A stretch of DNA of 64,000 nt from Chitinimonas arctica (GTDB lineage: Bacteria; Pseudomonadota; Gammaproteobacteria; Burkholderiales; Chitinimonadaceae), in NCBI RefSeq assembly GCF_007431345.1, contig NZ_CP041730.1, positions 2,790,001 to 2,854,000 on the forward strand, read 5' to 3'. The first letter of the stretch is position 1; each line of letters starts with the position of its first letter. The notes under the pieces are model-generated. The model saw nothing but the letters and a program-made list of their open reading frames with translations, was not told the DNA's origin and ran no database searches. Position numbers and translations under genes: made by a program. This document shows, one piece after another, positions 25,413-33,110 of the stretch.

Positions 25413-26642
25413 ATGACCAATCCCGCCCTTTCGCTGGCCGCGGCCCGCTCCCTCCACTTGGCCGCGCAGGGCTTGCTGGCGCCCTCCCGCCGCAAGGCCG
25501 GCAAGGCCGATGTGCTGGCGTGCATACGCCGCATGGCTTTGTTGCAGATCGATACCATCCACGTGGTGGCGCGCAGCCCCTACCTGGTGCTGTGGAGCCG
25601 CTTGGGCCAATACGATCCGGCTTGGCTGGAAGCGCTGTTGGCCGAAGGCAAGCTGTTCGAATATTGGGCGCACGAGGCCTGCTTCGTGCCGACCGAGGAC
25701 TACGGCTTGTTACGCCATCGCATGCTGGATTTGACCGGCATGGGCTGGAAGTTTTCGCTGCAATGGTTGCAAAAGCATGGCGCCGAGATCGAAGCGCTGG
25801 TGCAGCGGATTCGCGAGCAGGGACCGGTCCGCTCGGCCGATTTCGAGCGCGCGGGCGGTGGCAAGGGTAGCGGCTGGTGGGATTGGAAGCCGGAAAAGCG
25901 CCACCTCGAAGTGCTGTTTACCAGTGGTCGCCTGATGGTGGCCGAGCGACGCAATTTTCAGCGTGTCTATGATCTGGCGGAACGGGTACTCGCGCGGGGT
26001 TTCGCCGATGGCTGGCGCGATGAGCGTGATCTGCCCACGCCAGAAGCCGCTCGGCTGGAAATGATACGGCGCAGTTGCCAGGCGCTGGGCGTGGTCAAGG
26101 CGGGTTGGATCGCCGATTACTACCGCCTCAAGGGCGGCAAGTACGAGCAGCCGCTGCATGCCCTGGCGGATAGCGGCGAACTGATCCCGGTCCGGCTGGA
26201 ATCGGCAAGCCATGATGCCTTTGTCCACCGCGATCTGGCGCCACTGCTGGATAAGGCCGTTGCCGGCGAGCTGCAATCGACCGTGACCACGCTGCTGTCG
26301 CCTTTCGATCCGGTGGTATGGGACCGCAAGCGGGCCGCCGAGCTGTTCGATTTCGACTACCGCATCGAATGCTATACCCCGGCCGAAAAGCGAAAGTATG
26401 GTTACTTTGTATTACCCATACTTTCTCGCGGTAAATTGGTTGGCCGCGTCGATGCCAAGGCCCATCGCAAGCTGGGGGTGTTCGAGTTGAAGGCGCTCTA
26501 CCTGGAACCGGGCATACGTGCCAGCCAGCGCCTGATAGGCGATATCGGCGCCGCCGTGCAGCGCTGTGCCGACTGGCATGGCACCCCGCATATCGAAGTG
26601 CGCAACGCCCCTTTTGTCCTGCCGACGCGGGATGCCCCTTGA
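25413..26642 (+). CDS. Winged-helix DNA glycosylase, YcaQ-like (DNA crosslink repair)
   Basis: The 409 residues follow the HTH_42/YcaQ family: LAAARSLHLAAQGLLAPSRR, the catalytic QxD in LLQIDTIHVVARSPYLVLWS (about residues 46-48), LFEYWAHEACFVPTEDYGL, and a C-terminal FDYRIECYTPAEKRKYGYFV segment. YcaQ (AlkX) unhooks interstrand DNA crosslinks by glycosylase chemistry; the QxD motif is intact, which supports activity. It lies 24 bases after the arsC-like gene and 21 bases before the glutamine synthetase gene, so all three could be one transcript. Confidence 0.88.
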   Translation: MTNPALSLAAARSLHLAAQGLLAPSRRKAGKADVLACIRRMALLQIDTIHVVARSPYLVLWSRLGQYDPAWLEALLAEGKLFEYWAHEACFVPTEDYGLLRHRMLDLTGMGWKFSLQWLQKHGAEIEALVQRIREQGPVRSADFERAGGGKGSGWWDWKPEKRHLEVLFTSGRLMVAERRNFQRVYDLAERVLARGFADGWRDERDLPTPEAARLEMIRRSCQALGVVKAGWIADYYRLKGGKYEQPLHALADSGELIPVRLESASHDAFVHRDLAPLLDKAVAGELQSTVTTLLSPFDPVVWDRKRAAELFDFDYRIECYTPAEKRKYGYFVLPILSRGKLVGRVDAKAHRKLGVFELKALYLEPGIRASQRLIGDIGAAVQRCADWHGTPHIEVRNAPFVLPTRDAP

Positions 26643-26663
26643 TAAGATTTCAGCGAGCTTTGC

Positions 26664-28016
26664 ATGGCAAATGACAATATCGACCTGGCCCAGGCCGGCC
26701 AGTGGTTGGCCGAGCATAAGGTGAACTATCTGCTGGCCCAGTTCGTGGATATCCACGGTGCGGCCAAGACCAAGATCGTACCGGCCCGCCACCTGGAGTT
26801 GATTACCACCACGGGCGCGGGATTTTCCGGCTATGCCATCTGGGGTACCGGTATCGCCCGTAATGGCGGCGACTATTATGCCCGCGCCGACCTGAGCACC
26901 CTGGCGCCGGTTCCCTGGCTGCCCGGCTATGCCAGGGTGGTGGGCGATGGCCATGTGCACGGCCGGCCGCATCCGCTTTGTTCGCGGGTTTTGCTGAAAA
27001 CCCAATTGCAGCGTTTGGCCGAACGGGGCTGGCGCTTGAATACCGGGCTTGAGCCGGAATTCACCCTGCTCAAGCGCGACGGCAGCGGCGACTACCGGCC
27101 GGCGGACGAGTTGGATGTGCTGGACAAGGCCAGTTACGACTACAAGGGTATGTCGCGACCGGCCAACCGGCAGTTCCTGGAGCAGGTCACGGAAGCCATG
27201 GCGGCGGTGGGCGCCGATGTCTACCAGATCGACCATGAGGATGCGACCGGCCAGTATGAAATCAACTATGTCTACGCCGATGCGCTGACCAGCGCCGACC
27301 GTTATATCTATTTCAAGATGGCGGCCAGCCATGCCGCCGAGCAATTGGGCATGCTGTGCAGCTTTATGCCCAAGCCTTTTGCCGACCGCGCCGGCAGCGG
27401 CCTGCATTTCCACCTGTCGCTGGCCGATGCCGAGGGCCGCAATCTATTCGAGGATGCGGCGGATCCGAACGGCTATGCGCTGAGCGAAATGGGCTACCAC
27501 TTCCTGGCCGGCATCCTGCACCACGCACCCGCCTTGACCGCCATCTGCGCGCCGACGGTCAATAGCTACAAACGGCTGGTGGTGGGGAATTCACTATCCG
27601 GTGCGACCTGGGCGCCGGCCTATATCGCTTATGGCGATAACCGCACGGTGCTGGCCCGTTGTCCCGGCGGCCGTATCGAATGGCGATTGGCCGATGCCGG
27701 CGCCAATCCCTATCTGGTATCGGCCGCCCTGGTCGCGGCGGGCCTGGATGGCATCGAGCGCAAGTTGCATCCCGGCAACAAGGTCGATGACGACCTCTAT
27801 GAGTATCAGCCGGCCCAGCTGACCGCCGCCGGCATCGAGCATGTGCCGCAGCATCTGGGCGAGGCGGTCGATGCGCTGCTGGCCGACCCGGTCCTGGGCG
27901 AAGCGCTGGGGAAAGACTTCGTGGCCGAGTTCGCCCGGCTCAAACGTTTGGAATGGGTCGAGTATCTACGCCATGTCTCGGATTGGGAACGCAAGCGCTA
28001 TGCTGATTTCTTCTGA
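26664..28016 (+). CDS. glnT: Type III glutamate-ammonia ligase (GlnT-type glutamine synthetase family)
   Basis: This is a 450-residue glutamine synthetase-family enzyme. The N-terminal beta-grasp LLAQFVDIHGAAKTKIVP and the catalytic domain with NTGLEPEFTLLKRDG, QIDHEDATGQYEINY, SGLHFHLSL, NSYKRLVVG and RIEWRLADAGANPYLVSA correspond to the metal- and ATP-binding segments of the fold. The composition is that of the GlnT group (type III-annotated enzymes and gamma-glutamylmethylamide synthetase relatives) rather than GlnA; the precise amine substrate, ammonia or methylamine, is not decided by sequence. No nitrogen regulator is adjacent. Confidence 0.88.
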   Translation: MANDNIDLAQAGQWLAEHKVNYLLAQFVDIHGAAKTKIVPARHLELITTTGAGFSGYAIWGTGIARNGGDYYARADLSTLAPVPWLPGYARVVGDGHVHGRPHPLCSRVLLKTQLQRLAERGWRLNTGLEPEFTLLKRDGSGDYRPADELDVLDKASYDYKGMSRPANRQFLEQVTEAMAAVGADVYQIDHEDATGQYEINYVYADALTSADRYIYFKMAASHAAEQLGMLCSFMPKPFADRAGSGLHFHLSLADAEGRNLFEDAADPNGYALSEMGYHFLAGILHHAPALTAICAPTVNSYKRLVVGNSLSGATWAPAYIAYGDNRTVLARCPGGRIEWRLADAGANPYLVSAALVAAGLDGIERKLHPGNKVDDDLYEYQPAQLTAAGIEHVPQHLGEAVDALLADPVLGEALGKDFVAEFARLKRLEWVEYLRHVSDWERKRYADFF

Positions 28017-28125
28017 GGAGGCGCGAACCGGTCTATCGCTTGGATTCATCTAGCCGTCATCGCGGCTCCGCAGAATTGGCACGCCCTGGCAGGCGAGAAC
28101 CATTCAAAAAAAAGGAGCAGCATCG

Positions 28126-29103
28126 ATGAAGTACCAGGTTTCCATGGCGATGGCCTTTACGCTGGCCGGCAGTCTTGCCGTCCAGGCCGCCTGTCCCGAT
28201 TACCAGACGCCGCAGCAGGCACCGGCCGCACCGCAACCGGCCAAGAAGTCCTTCCGCCATTTCGGCAGCAAGCTCCTGTCCGGGCTGTATGCGCCCTGGC
28301 ATATGGTGCACGACAGTATGGTGGCGGCCGGCCAGTCCGCCACCCTGGTCGGCAAGTTCGACTACGACGCGCTTCTGCACAAGGACCTGGAAGACGAACG
28401 TGTCCACGTCTATCTATTCGGCAGCAATATGCGCGAGTGGGAATACCTGGGCAGCCAATTGACCGATTCGGACGGCAAGATCTCCCTACCGTTGGGGCCG
28501 CGTCCGATCGGTGAATACCGGGTCCGCATGGTGGTGGAGGGCGACGGATCGGCGGTCGAAGGCTTTCTCAGCGTGGTCGAGCGTGGCCGCGACACTATCC
28601 TGTTCGATATAGACGGGACGCTGACCATCAATGACTTCGAAGCCTATGCCGATTACGCCGGTCTCAAGACCGCCGCGGCTTTCTACTATGCGCCGCAGAT
28701 GGTGCAAGCCTATCAACAGAAGGGTTACCAGATCATCTATCTGACCGCCCGGCCATACTGGGTCACGCGCGATGCACGCGAGTGGTTCGGCAAGCAGCAC
28801 CTGCTGGCCTGGCACTATCGCAGCAATCCCTATGCGGACGGCCCTATCCCTCCCAATACCGAACAGCACAAGACCGACTACGTGCGGTACCTGCGCGATA
28901 CGGTGGGATTGAACATCGTCAGGGCCTACGGCAACGCCCTTACCGATATCGCCGCCTATGGCAACGGCGGCATCGCCAAGGCGGATACCTGGATCATCGG
29001 CCAGCATGCCGGCAAGAGCGGCACCCAGGCGATAGGCAGCGATTACGCCTGGCATTTCAGCAGTGTGGTGGCATCTACGCCACCGGCCGCCTGCCAGCGC
29101 TAG
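28126..29103 (+). CDS. Exported HAD-superfamily phosphatase with lipin/Smp2 (LNS2)-like domain
   Basis: AAGGAG stands nine bases before the ATG. A signal peptide (MAMAFTLAGSLAVQA) is followed by a Pro/Ala linker, an uncharacterised beta domain (about residues 70-160) and a HAD phosphatase domain: motif I FDIDGTLTINDFE, motif II IYLTARPYWVTRD, a HKTDYVRYL segment with the conserved Lys, and YGNALTDIAAYG as motif IV. The D-I-D-G-T-L-T and LTARP motifs are those of lipin/Ned1/Smp2 phosphatidate phosphatases, mainly known from eukaryotes. A periplasmic phosphatidate phosphatase is possible, but the substrate is inference. It overlaps the convergent ohrR gene by four bases. Confidence 0.78.
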   Translation: MKYQVSMAMAFTLAGSLAVQAACPDYQTPQQAPAAPQPAKKSFRHFGSKLLSGLYAPWHMVHDSMVAAGQSATLVGKFDYDALLHKDLEDERVHVYLFGSNMREWEYLGSQLTDSDGKISLPLGPRPIGEYRVRMVVEGDGSAVEGFLSVVERGRDTILFDIDGTLTINDFEAYADYAGLKTAAAFYYAPQMVQAYQQKGYQIIYLTARPYWVTRDAREWFGKQHLLAWHYRSNPYADGPIPPNTEQHKTDYVRYLRDTVGLNIVRAYGNALTDIAAYGNGGIAKADTWIIGQHAGKSGTQAIGSDYAWHFSSVVASTPPAACQR

Positions 29104-29603
29104 TCCAGGGAACGAGGACGGTCCGGCGCAGCGGGCCGTTCTTTTTCGCCGGTACTGCCCAACAATTTGTCTAGCAACTGCCGCAACTGCTCGATCTCCG
29201 GCAAGGAAAGCCCCAAGGCTGCGACCAAGGCCGGCGGGATGGCGGTGGCGCGTTCGCGCAATTGTTGGCCTGCCTCGCTGAGGCAAACCCGCAGTTCGCG
29301 TTCGTTCTCGGCGCGGCGTTCGCGCCGCAACAGCCCATTCTGTTCCAGCCGCTTCAGTAGTGGCGTCAGCGTGCCGGAATCCAGCCGCAGGCGCTCGCCT
29401 ATATTCTTGACGGTCACCGCGTCATGTTCCCATAGCACCAGCATCACCAGGTATTGCGGATAAGTCAGGCCCAATTCGGCCAGCAAGGGCTGGTAGCAGC
29501 GGGTGACATTGCGCGAGGCGGCGTAGAGACGGAAGCAGAGCTGCGCATCGAGCTTCAGCCAGTCCATTTCCTGCGGGTCATTGTTCATGGGTGAGACGTT
29601 CAT
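29100..29603 (-). CDS. ohrR: MarR-family organic hydroperoxide sensor
   Basis: This has a MarR winged helix with the OhrR-specific opening LDAQLCFRLYAASRNVTRCY: the reactive peroxide-sensing Cys is Cys23. The DNA-binding segment is RLRLDSGTLTPLLKRLEQNG and the wing is RRAENERELRVCLSEAG. Oxidation of the N-terminal Cys by organic hydroperoxides releases the protein from the ohr operator. It lies 108 bases downstream of ohr on the same strand, separated by a terminator hairpin. The ATG at 29586-29588 is an alternative start five codons later. Confidence 0.93.
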   Translation of the reverse strand: MNVSPMNNDPQEMDWLKLDAQLCFRLYAASRNVTRCYQPLLAELGLTYPQYLVMLVLWEHDAVTVKNIGERLRLDSGTLTPLLKRLEQNGLLRRERRAENERELRVCLSEAGQQLRERATAIPPALVAALGLSLPEIEQLRQLLDKLLGSTGEKERPAAPDRPRSLD

Positions 29604-29663
29604 AAAAAGCCGGCGGGTTGCTTGCGATGCTTATTCTACGCGGCATGCCCTGGCATGCGATTG

Positions 29664-29704
29664 AAAATACCGTCCCGCCGGCATGCCGGGCGGAACGGTA
29701 TTTC
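29664..29704 (-). terminator. Stem-loop between ohr and ohrR
   Basis: AAATACCGT and ACGGTATTT flank a GC-rich stem with a few mismatches. On the minus strand it is just after the ohr stop and is flanked by T and A tracts, so it can terminate or attenuate readthrough from ohr into ohrR. Confidence 0.65.
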
Positions 29705-29711
29705 CGGACGA

Positions 29712-30143
29712 TCAGGCTTCTGCGACCGATACTTTTACGTCCACATTGCCGCGGGTGGCATGCGAGTACGGGCAGATATCGCGGTGGGCGACTTCGGCCA
29801 ATTGCTCGGCGACGGCACGGTCGATGCCAGGCAGGGACAGGACCAGTTCGGCGGTAATGCCGAAACCGCCTGCCGCACGGGGACCCACGCCGACCTTGGC
29901 GGTGACCGAGGCATGCTCGATCTTGACACCTTGTTGACGGGCCACGAAACGCACGGCGCCTTCGAAACAGGCGGCATAGCCAGCGGCAAACAGCTGTTCC
30001 GGATTGGTGGCCGCGCCGCCGGGGCCGCCCATTTCACGGGGCAGGGCCAGCTTGGCTTGCAGTACGCCATCGGAGGATTCGATCTGGCCTTCACGTCCGC
30101 CGGTGGCGGTGGCTTGAGCGGTGTAGAGAACTTGTACGGACAT
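29712..30143 (-). CDS. ohr: Organic hydroperoxide resistance protein (Ohr)
   Basis: The 143-residue start at 30141-30143 (MSVQVLYTAQATATGGREGQ) is exact for Ohr; a longer open frame upstream is a shadow. Both catalytic cysteines are present: Cys59 in YAACFEGAVRF and Cys124 in RDICPYSHATRGN. Ohr is a lipoyl-dependent thiol peroxidase that reduces organic (lipid) hydroperoxides. It is paired with the cognate repressor ohrR directly downstream, and a candidate operator lies upstream at 30206-30221. Confidence 0.97.
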   Translation of the reverse strand: MSVQVLYTAQATATGGREGQIESSDGVLQAKLALPREMGGPGGAATNPEQLFAAGYAACFEGAVRFVARQQGVKIEHASVTAKVGVGPRAAGGFGITAELVLSLPGIDRAVAEQLAEVAHRDICPYSHATRGNVDVKVSVAEA

Positions 30144-30205
30144 GGTTGCTTCCTTTAGCGGGGGAGAGAGAGTGAGTCGGGTGAAACGAAATATAGCCAA
30201 CAAAC

Positions 30206-30221
30206 AGATTGTGTGCAAACT
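30206..30221. promoter_or_regulatory. Candidate OhrR operator upstream of ohr
   Basis: AGATTGTGTGCAAACT reads as a near-perfect palindrome AG-W-TTG-N4-CAA-W-CT centred 70 bases before the ohr ATG, within an AT-rich patch. Known OhrR operators are short AT-rich inverted repeats; the match to any published consensus is not checked. Confidence 0.5.
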
Positions 30222-30341
30222 ATTTGTTAAAAATTGTTCGCCGCCAGGCAGAGAAGGGTCAGGATTCAGTCCGGATTCAGCCAGGTTTTTGCACACTGCT
30301 TTCCACGGCAGCAAACGCTGCGCCCGAACGGAGTCAGAATC

Positions 30342-30755
30342 ATGCGTAAGTCCATTTCCCTTTTCCTGCTGGCGGCCGCCTTGGGCAGTAGCGCGGCCTT
30401 GGCCGATTCTTCCCGCATCATCGTGGGTGGCGCACTGGGTGGCGCGGCCGGTTCCGCCATCGGCTACCATATCGATGGCCGCGATGGCGCGATCGTGGGC
30501 GCTGCCTTGGGCGGGGCGCTGGGCGCCGCGGCAAGCAGCCGTCATGAATACCGCCGCGATGTGGTGGTCGAAAGCCGGCCGGTCTATTACCGTGAGCGAT
30601 ATCGTGAGCCGGTCTACTATCAACCGGTGCAGGAGCGTTATGTCTATGTGCAGCCCCGCTCGGTCGACCGGGTGATCTATGTCGAGCCGCGCCATCACGG
30701 CTGGCAGCATCGCCACCACCGGCATCATGGCCACCATGGCCATCGCGGCCGCTGA
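30342..30755 (+). CDS. Small exported glycine-zipper protein with Tyr/Arg/His-rich tail
   Basis: The ATG at 30342 begins a signal peptide cleaved after ALA (about residue 21). The next 45 residues are a glycine zipper (GGALGGAAGSAIG and GAALGGALGAAA separated by DGRDGAIV), the repeat seen in YmgG-like and other outer-membrane-associated proteins. The second half is rich in Tyr, Arg, Val and Pro and ends in a His/Gly cluster (HHRHHGHHGHRGR), which could bind metal. The function is unknown. It diverges from ohr and is followed by a strong terminator. Confidence 0.75.
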   Translation: MRKSISLFLLAAALGSSAALADSSRIIVGGALGGAAGSAIGYHIDGRDGAIVGAALGGALGAAASSRHEYRRDVVVESRPVYYRERYREPVYYQPVQERYVYVQPRSVDRVIYVEPRHHGWQHRHHRHHGHHGHRGR

Positions 30756-30787
30756 AACGAATTCCCGCGCGACTTGCTTTATCATGC

Positions 30788-30813
30788 GAAACGGCCCCAT
30801 CCGGGGCCGTTTC
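30788..30813 (+). terminator. Strong intrinsic terminator
   Basis: GAAACGGCCCC and GGGGCCGTTTC form an 11-base perfect stem with a four-base loop, followed by CTTTG, 33 bases after the glycine-zipper gene. Confidence 0.85.
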
Positions 30814-30835
30814 CTTTGATATCGCATGAGCCGCT

Positions 30836-31576
30836 ATGCCACCTTCGATCAAAACCCTGCCATTGGAACGTCTGCTGCAATCGCAAGGATTCGGCAGCCG
30901 CAAGGAGGCGCGCGGGCTGATCGAGGCGGGCAGGGTGCGGGTGGATGGTTTGCCCTGTCGCCGGCCCGAGCAAGCTTTCGATGCCGCTGGCTTGGTGCTG
31001 GAAGTGGATGGCACAGCCTGGCCGTGGCGGGAGCAGCTCTATCTGGCGCTGCACAAGCCGGCCGGTTTTGAATGTTCGCGCACCCCACAGCACCACGCCT
31101 CGGTGTTCAGCCTGCTGCCGGCACACTTCGTGGCCCGTGGCGTACAAGCGGTAGGGCGGCTGGATGCGGATACCACCGGTCTGTTGCTATTGACCGACGA
31201 CGGCGCCTTCAACCATGGGCTGGCCTCGCCCAAGCGGCATATACCGAAAACCTACCGGGTGACGGCCAAGCATGCGCTGACGGATGAGTTACTGGCCAGA
31301 TTGCTGGCCGGCGTGCAACTGCATGACGAACCGGCGCCGTTGGCCGCCCTCGCTTGCCGCCGCTTGGACGAAACCGTGTTGGAGATCACCATCGACCAGG
31401 GTAAGTACCATCAAGTGAAACGCATGGTGGCGGCGGCCGGCAACCGGGTCGAGGCTTTGCATCGGACCGGCATGGGGGAAGTGCAGCTGGGAGCAGGCTG
31501 CCTGGCCGGCTTGGCCGAGGGGCAGTGGTGCGAGTTGGATCAGACGGCCTTGGCGCTGTTGCGGCCGGTGCGCTGA
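30836..31576 (+). CDS. rsuA: 16S rRNA pseudouridine synthase, RsuA type
   Basis: An S4 RNA-binding domain (LERLLQSQGFGSRKEARGLI through VRVDG) is followed by the RsuA-family catalytic domain. The catalytic Asp is in AVGRLDADTTGLLLLT, and other motifs are LALHKPAGFECSR and ITIDQGKYHQVKRMVAAAGN. This order and length (246 aa) fit RsuA, which makes pseudouridine at position 516 of 16S rRNA, though related paralogues RluE/RluF act on 23S. The ATG at 30836 is more likely than one ten bases upstream in another frame. Confidence 0.88.
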   Translation: MPPSIKTLPLERLLQSQGFGSRKEARGLIEAGRVRVDGLPCRRPEQAFDAAGLVLEVDGTAWPWREQLYLALHKPAGFECSRTPQHHASVFSLLPAHFVARGVQAVGRLDADTTGLLLLTDDGAFNHGLASPKRHIPKTYRVTAKHALTDELLARLLAGVQLHDEPAPLAALACRRLDETVLEITIDQGKYHQVKRMVAAAGNRVEALHRTGMGEVQLGAGCLAGLAEGQWCELDQTALALLRPVR

Positions 31577-31598
31577 TCCGCCACTTAGCGGCTGTTCT

Positions 31599-31823
31599 TC
31601 AAGCGGCAGCCGCCACGACCATGATTTCTTCATCCAATACCCGGACCACGCTGCCGGCGTAGACCTTGCGGGTCTTGCGGCTCTCGGGCTCGCCATCCAC
31701 TTCGACCAGGCCGTCGGCCACCATCATCTTGGCGGCGCCGCCGGAATGGGCGATGGCGAGGAATTTCAGTAGATTATGCAGCTCGATGTACTCGCCGCGC
31801 AGTTCGAAGGTGTGCTGATTCAT
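31599..31823 (-). CDS. RNA-binding S4-domain protein, YbcJ-like
   Basis: The 74 residues starting at 31821-31823 (MNQHTFELRGEYIELHNLLK) form one S4 domain: HNLLKFLAIAHSGGAAKMMVADGLVEVDGEPESRKTRK in outline, then VVRVLDEEIMVV. Small single-S4 proteins such as YbcJ bind RNA, possibly in ribosome assembly. Its start overlaps the end of the TPR gene by four bases (31820-31823), so it is the third and last gene of a patatin-TPR-S4 operon. Confidence 0.82.
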   Translation of the reverse strand: MNQHTFELRGEYIELHNLLKFLAIAHSGGAAKMMVADGLVEVDGEPESRKTRKVYAGSVVRVLDEEIMVVAAAA

Positions 31824-32152
31824 GCTGTCTTGCCCTTGTTGTCGAGTACGGCCGCGAGGCGCTTGGCGAACACGCCCATCATGCGCGCGGCTTGGATATC
31901 GCCGCGTGCTTGTGCGACCGCGATGCCCTGTTGATAGATGTCCCATGCTTGCGCCGGCTGGCCTGCTTCGGCCAACGCTTTGCCCAGCCCCTGCCAGGCG
32001 GCCGAATAGTCCGGATCGCGCGCCAGCGCATCGCGATAGAAGTCGGCGGCCCGCTCGGCCTGGCCCGCCTTGAGATAGGCATTGCCCAATGAAAACCGGA
32101 GCAAGGGGCCGTCGCGCGGGCCATCCAGCAGCTTTTCCAGTTGTTCTATCAT
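31820..32152 (-). CDS. TPR-repeat protein
   Basis: The ATG at 32150-32152 (MIEQLEKLLDGPRDGPLLRF) overlaps the stop of the upstream patatin gene by four bases and is preferred over an ATG six codons earlier. Residues about 15-85 contain two tetratricopeptide repeats (LGNAYLKAGQAERAADFYRD, ALARDPDYSAAWQGLGKALA) that make protein-protein contacts. The function is unknown; translational coupling to both neighbours suggests a joint role. Confidence 0.78.
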   Translation of the reverse strand: MIEQLEKLLDGPRDGPLLRFSLGNAYLKAGQAERAADFYRDALARDPDYSAAWQGLGKALAEAGQPAQAWDIYQQGIAVAQARGDIQAARMMGVFAKRLAAVLDNKGKTA

Positions 32153-33063
32153 GGATGGCTTGCTTGCCACTTGATGATGGCTTCACGGATGGCCGGCAGG
32201 GCGGCCTGGGTGGCTTTTTCGCCTTCCAGGATGGATAAGTGCTTCTGGTCGAAATCGGTCGCGCCGATTTTGCCGATTCTCGGCCGAATGACCACTTCCG
32301 CCCGCGCCAACTCCTGTTCTCCCAGCTTCTGCCCCATGATGACCACCGTCTGGTTGAGGATGCCGAACATACCCGCAGCCGGCTTGCCGTTTTGCGCCTT
32401 GCTGGAGATATCGACGGCGATCACGATGTCGGCACCCAGTTCACGCGCGGCATCGACCGGTACCGGGCTGACCACGCCGCCATCCACATAACGCTTGGCC
32501 GAGATCAGCACCGGTTGGAAAACGCCGGGGATGCTGCACGAGGCACGTACCGCCTGGCCGGTATTGCCGCGCCGGAACACGATGCGCTGGCCGGTATCCA
32601 GCTCGGTGGCGACGGCGGCAAAGGGCTTGGGCATTCTCTCGATAGGTCGATTCTTGACCTGCTCGTTGACGTAGTCCTGCAGTTTTTCCCCCTTCACCAG
32701 GCCGGTGCCGCCAAAGCTGAAGTCGCGCATCTGCGCCTCGTCCAGCCCGAACGAGCGCTCTTGCAGGGCGAAGCCATCCATGCCGCTGGCGTAAAGGGCG
32801 CCGACCAGGCTACCGGCGCTGGTGCCGGCTACCGCCACCGGCGCCAGACCCTGGGCCTCCAGTGCCTTGAGCACCCCGATATGGGCAAAGCCCTTGGCGG
32901 CTCCGCCACCCAGGGCAATGCCGATGCGGGGAACGCGTAGCGGCTTGGGTGGCGTGAACTCGCCGGCATGTGGCGAGGCCTCGGCGAGCGGGGGCGATGC
33001 CGGCGGCTTGGCGCAGGCGACCAGCAATAGGGGGAGAGCCAGCAGCAGGGAACGACGTTGCAT
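32149..33063 (-). CDS. Patatin-like phospholipase, predicted lipoprotein
   Basis: A lipoprotein signal with lipobox LLVAC (residues about 12-17) precedes a patatin domain: oxyanion loop GIALGGGAAKGFAHIGVL, nucleophile Ser in AVAGTSAGSLVGAL (about residue 80), and the catalytic Asp in KRYVDGGVVSPVP. It resembles RssA/YlbK-type esterases but is exported. The family hydrolyses phospholipids or other acyl esters. The ATG at 33061-33063 is chosen; a TTG three codons earlier is poor. It leads a tight operon with the TPR and S4 genes. Confidence 0.87.
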   Translation of the reverse strand: MQRRSLLLALPLLLVACAKPPASPPLAEASPHAGEFTPPKPLRVPRIGIALGGGAAKGFAHIGVLKALEAQGLAPVAVAGTSAGSLVGALYASGMDGFALQERSFGLDEAQMRDFSFGGTGLVKGEKLQDYVNEQVKNRPIERMPKPFAAVATELDTGQRIVFRRGNTGQAVRASCSIPGVFQPVLISAKRYVDGGVVSPVPVDAARELGADIVIAVDISSKAQNGKPAAGMFGILNQTVVIMGQKLGEQELARAEVVIRPRIGKIGATDFDQKHLSILEGEKATQAALPAIREAIIKWQASHP

Positions 33064-33110
33064 AGAGATCAATCAAGAAAAGAGGCACCGGCGAGGGTGC
33101 GAGGTTCGGG

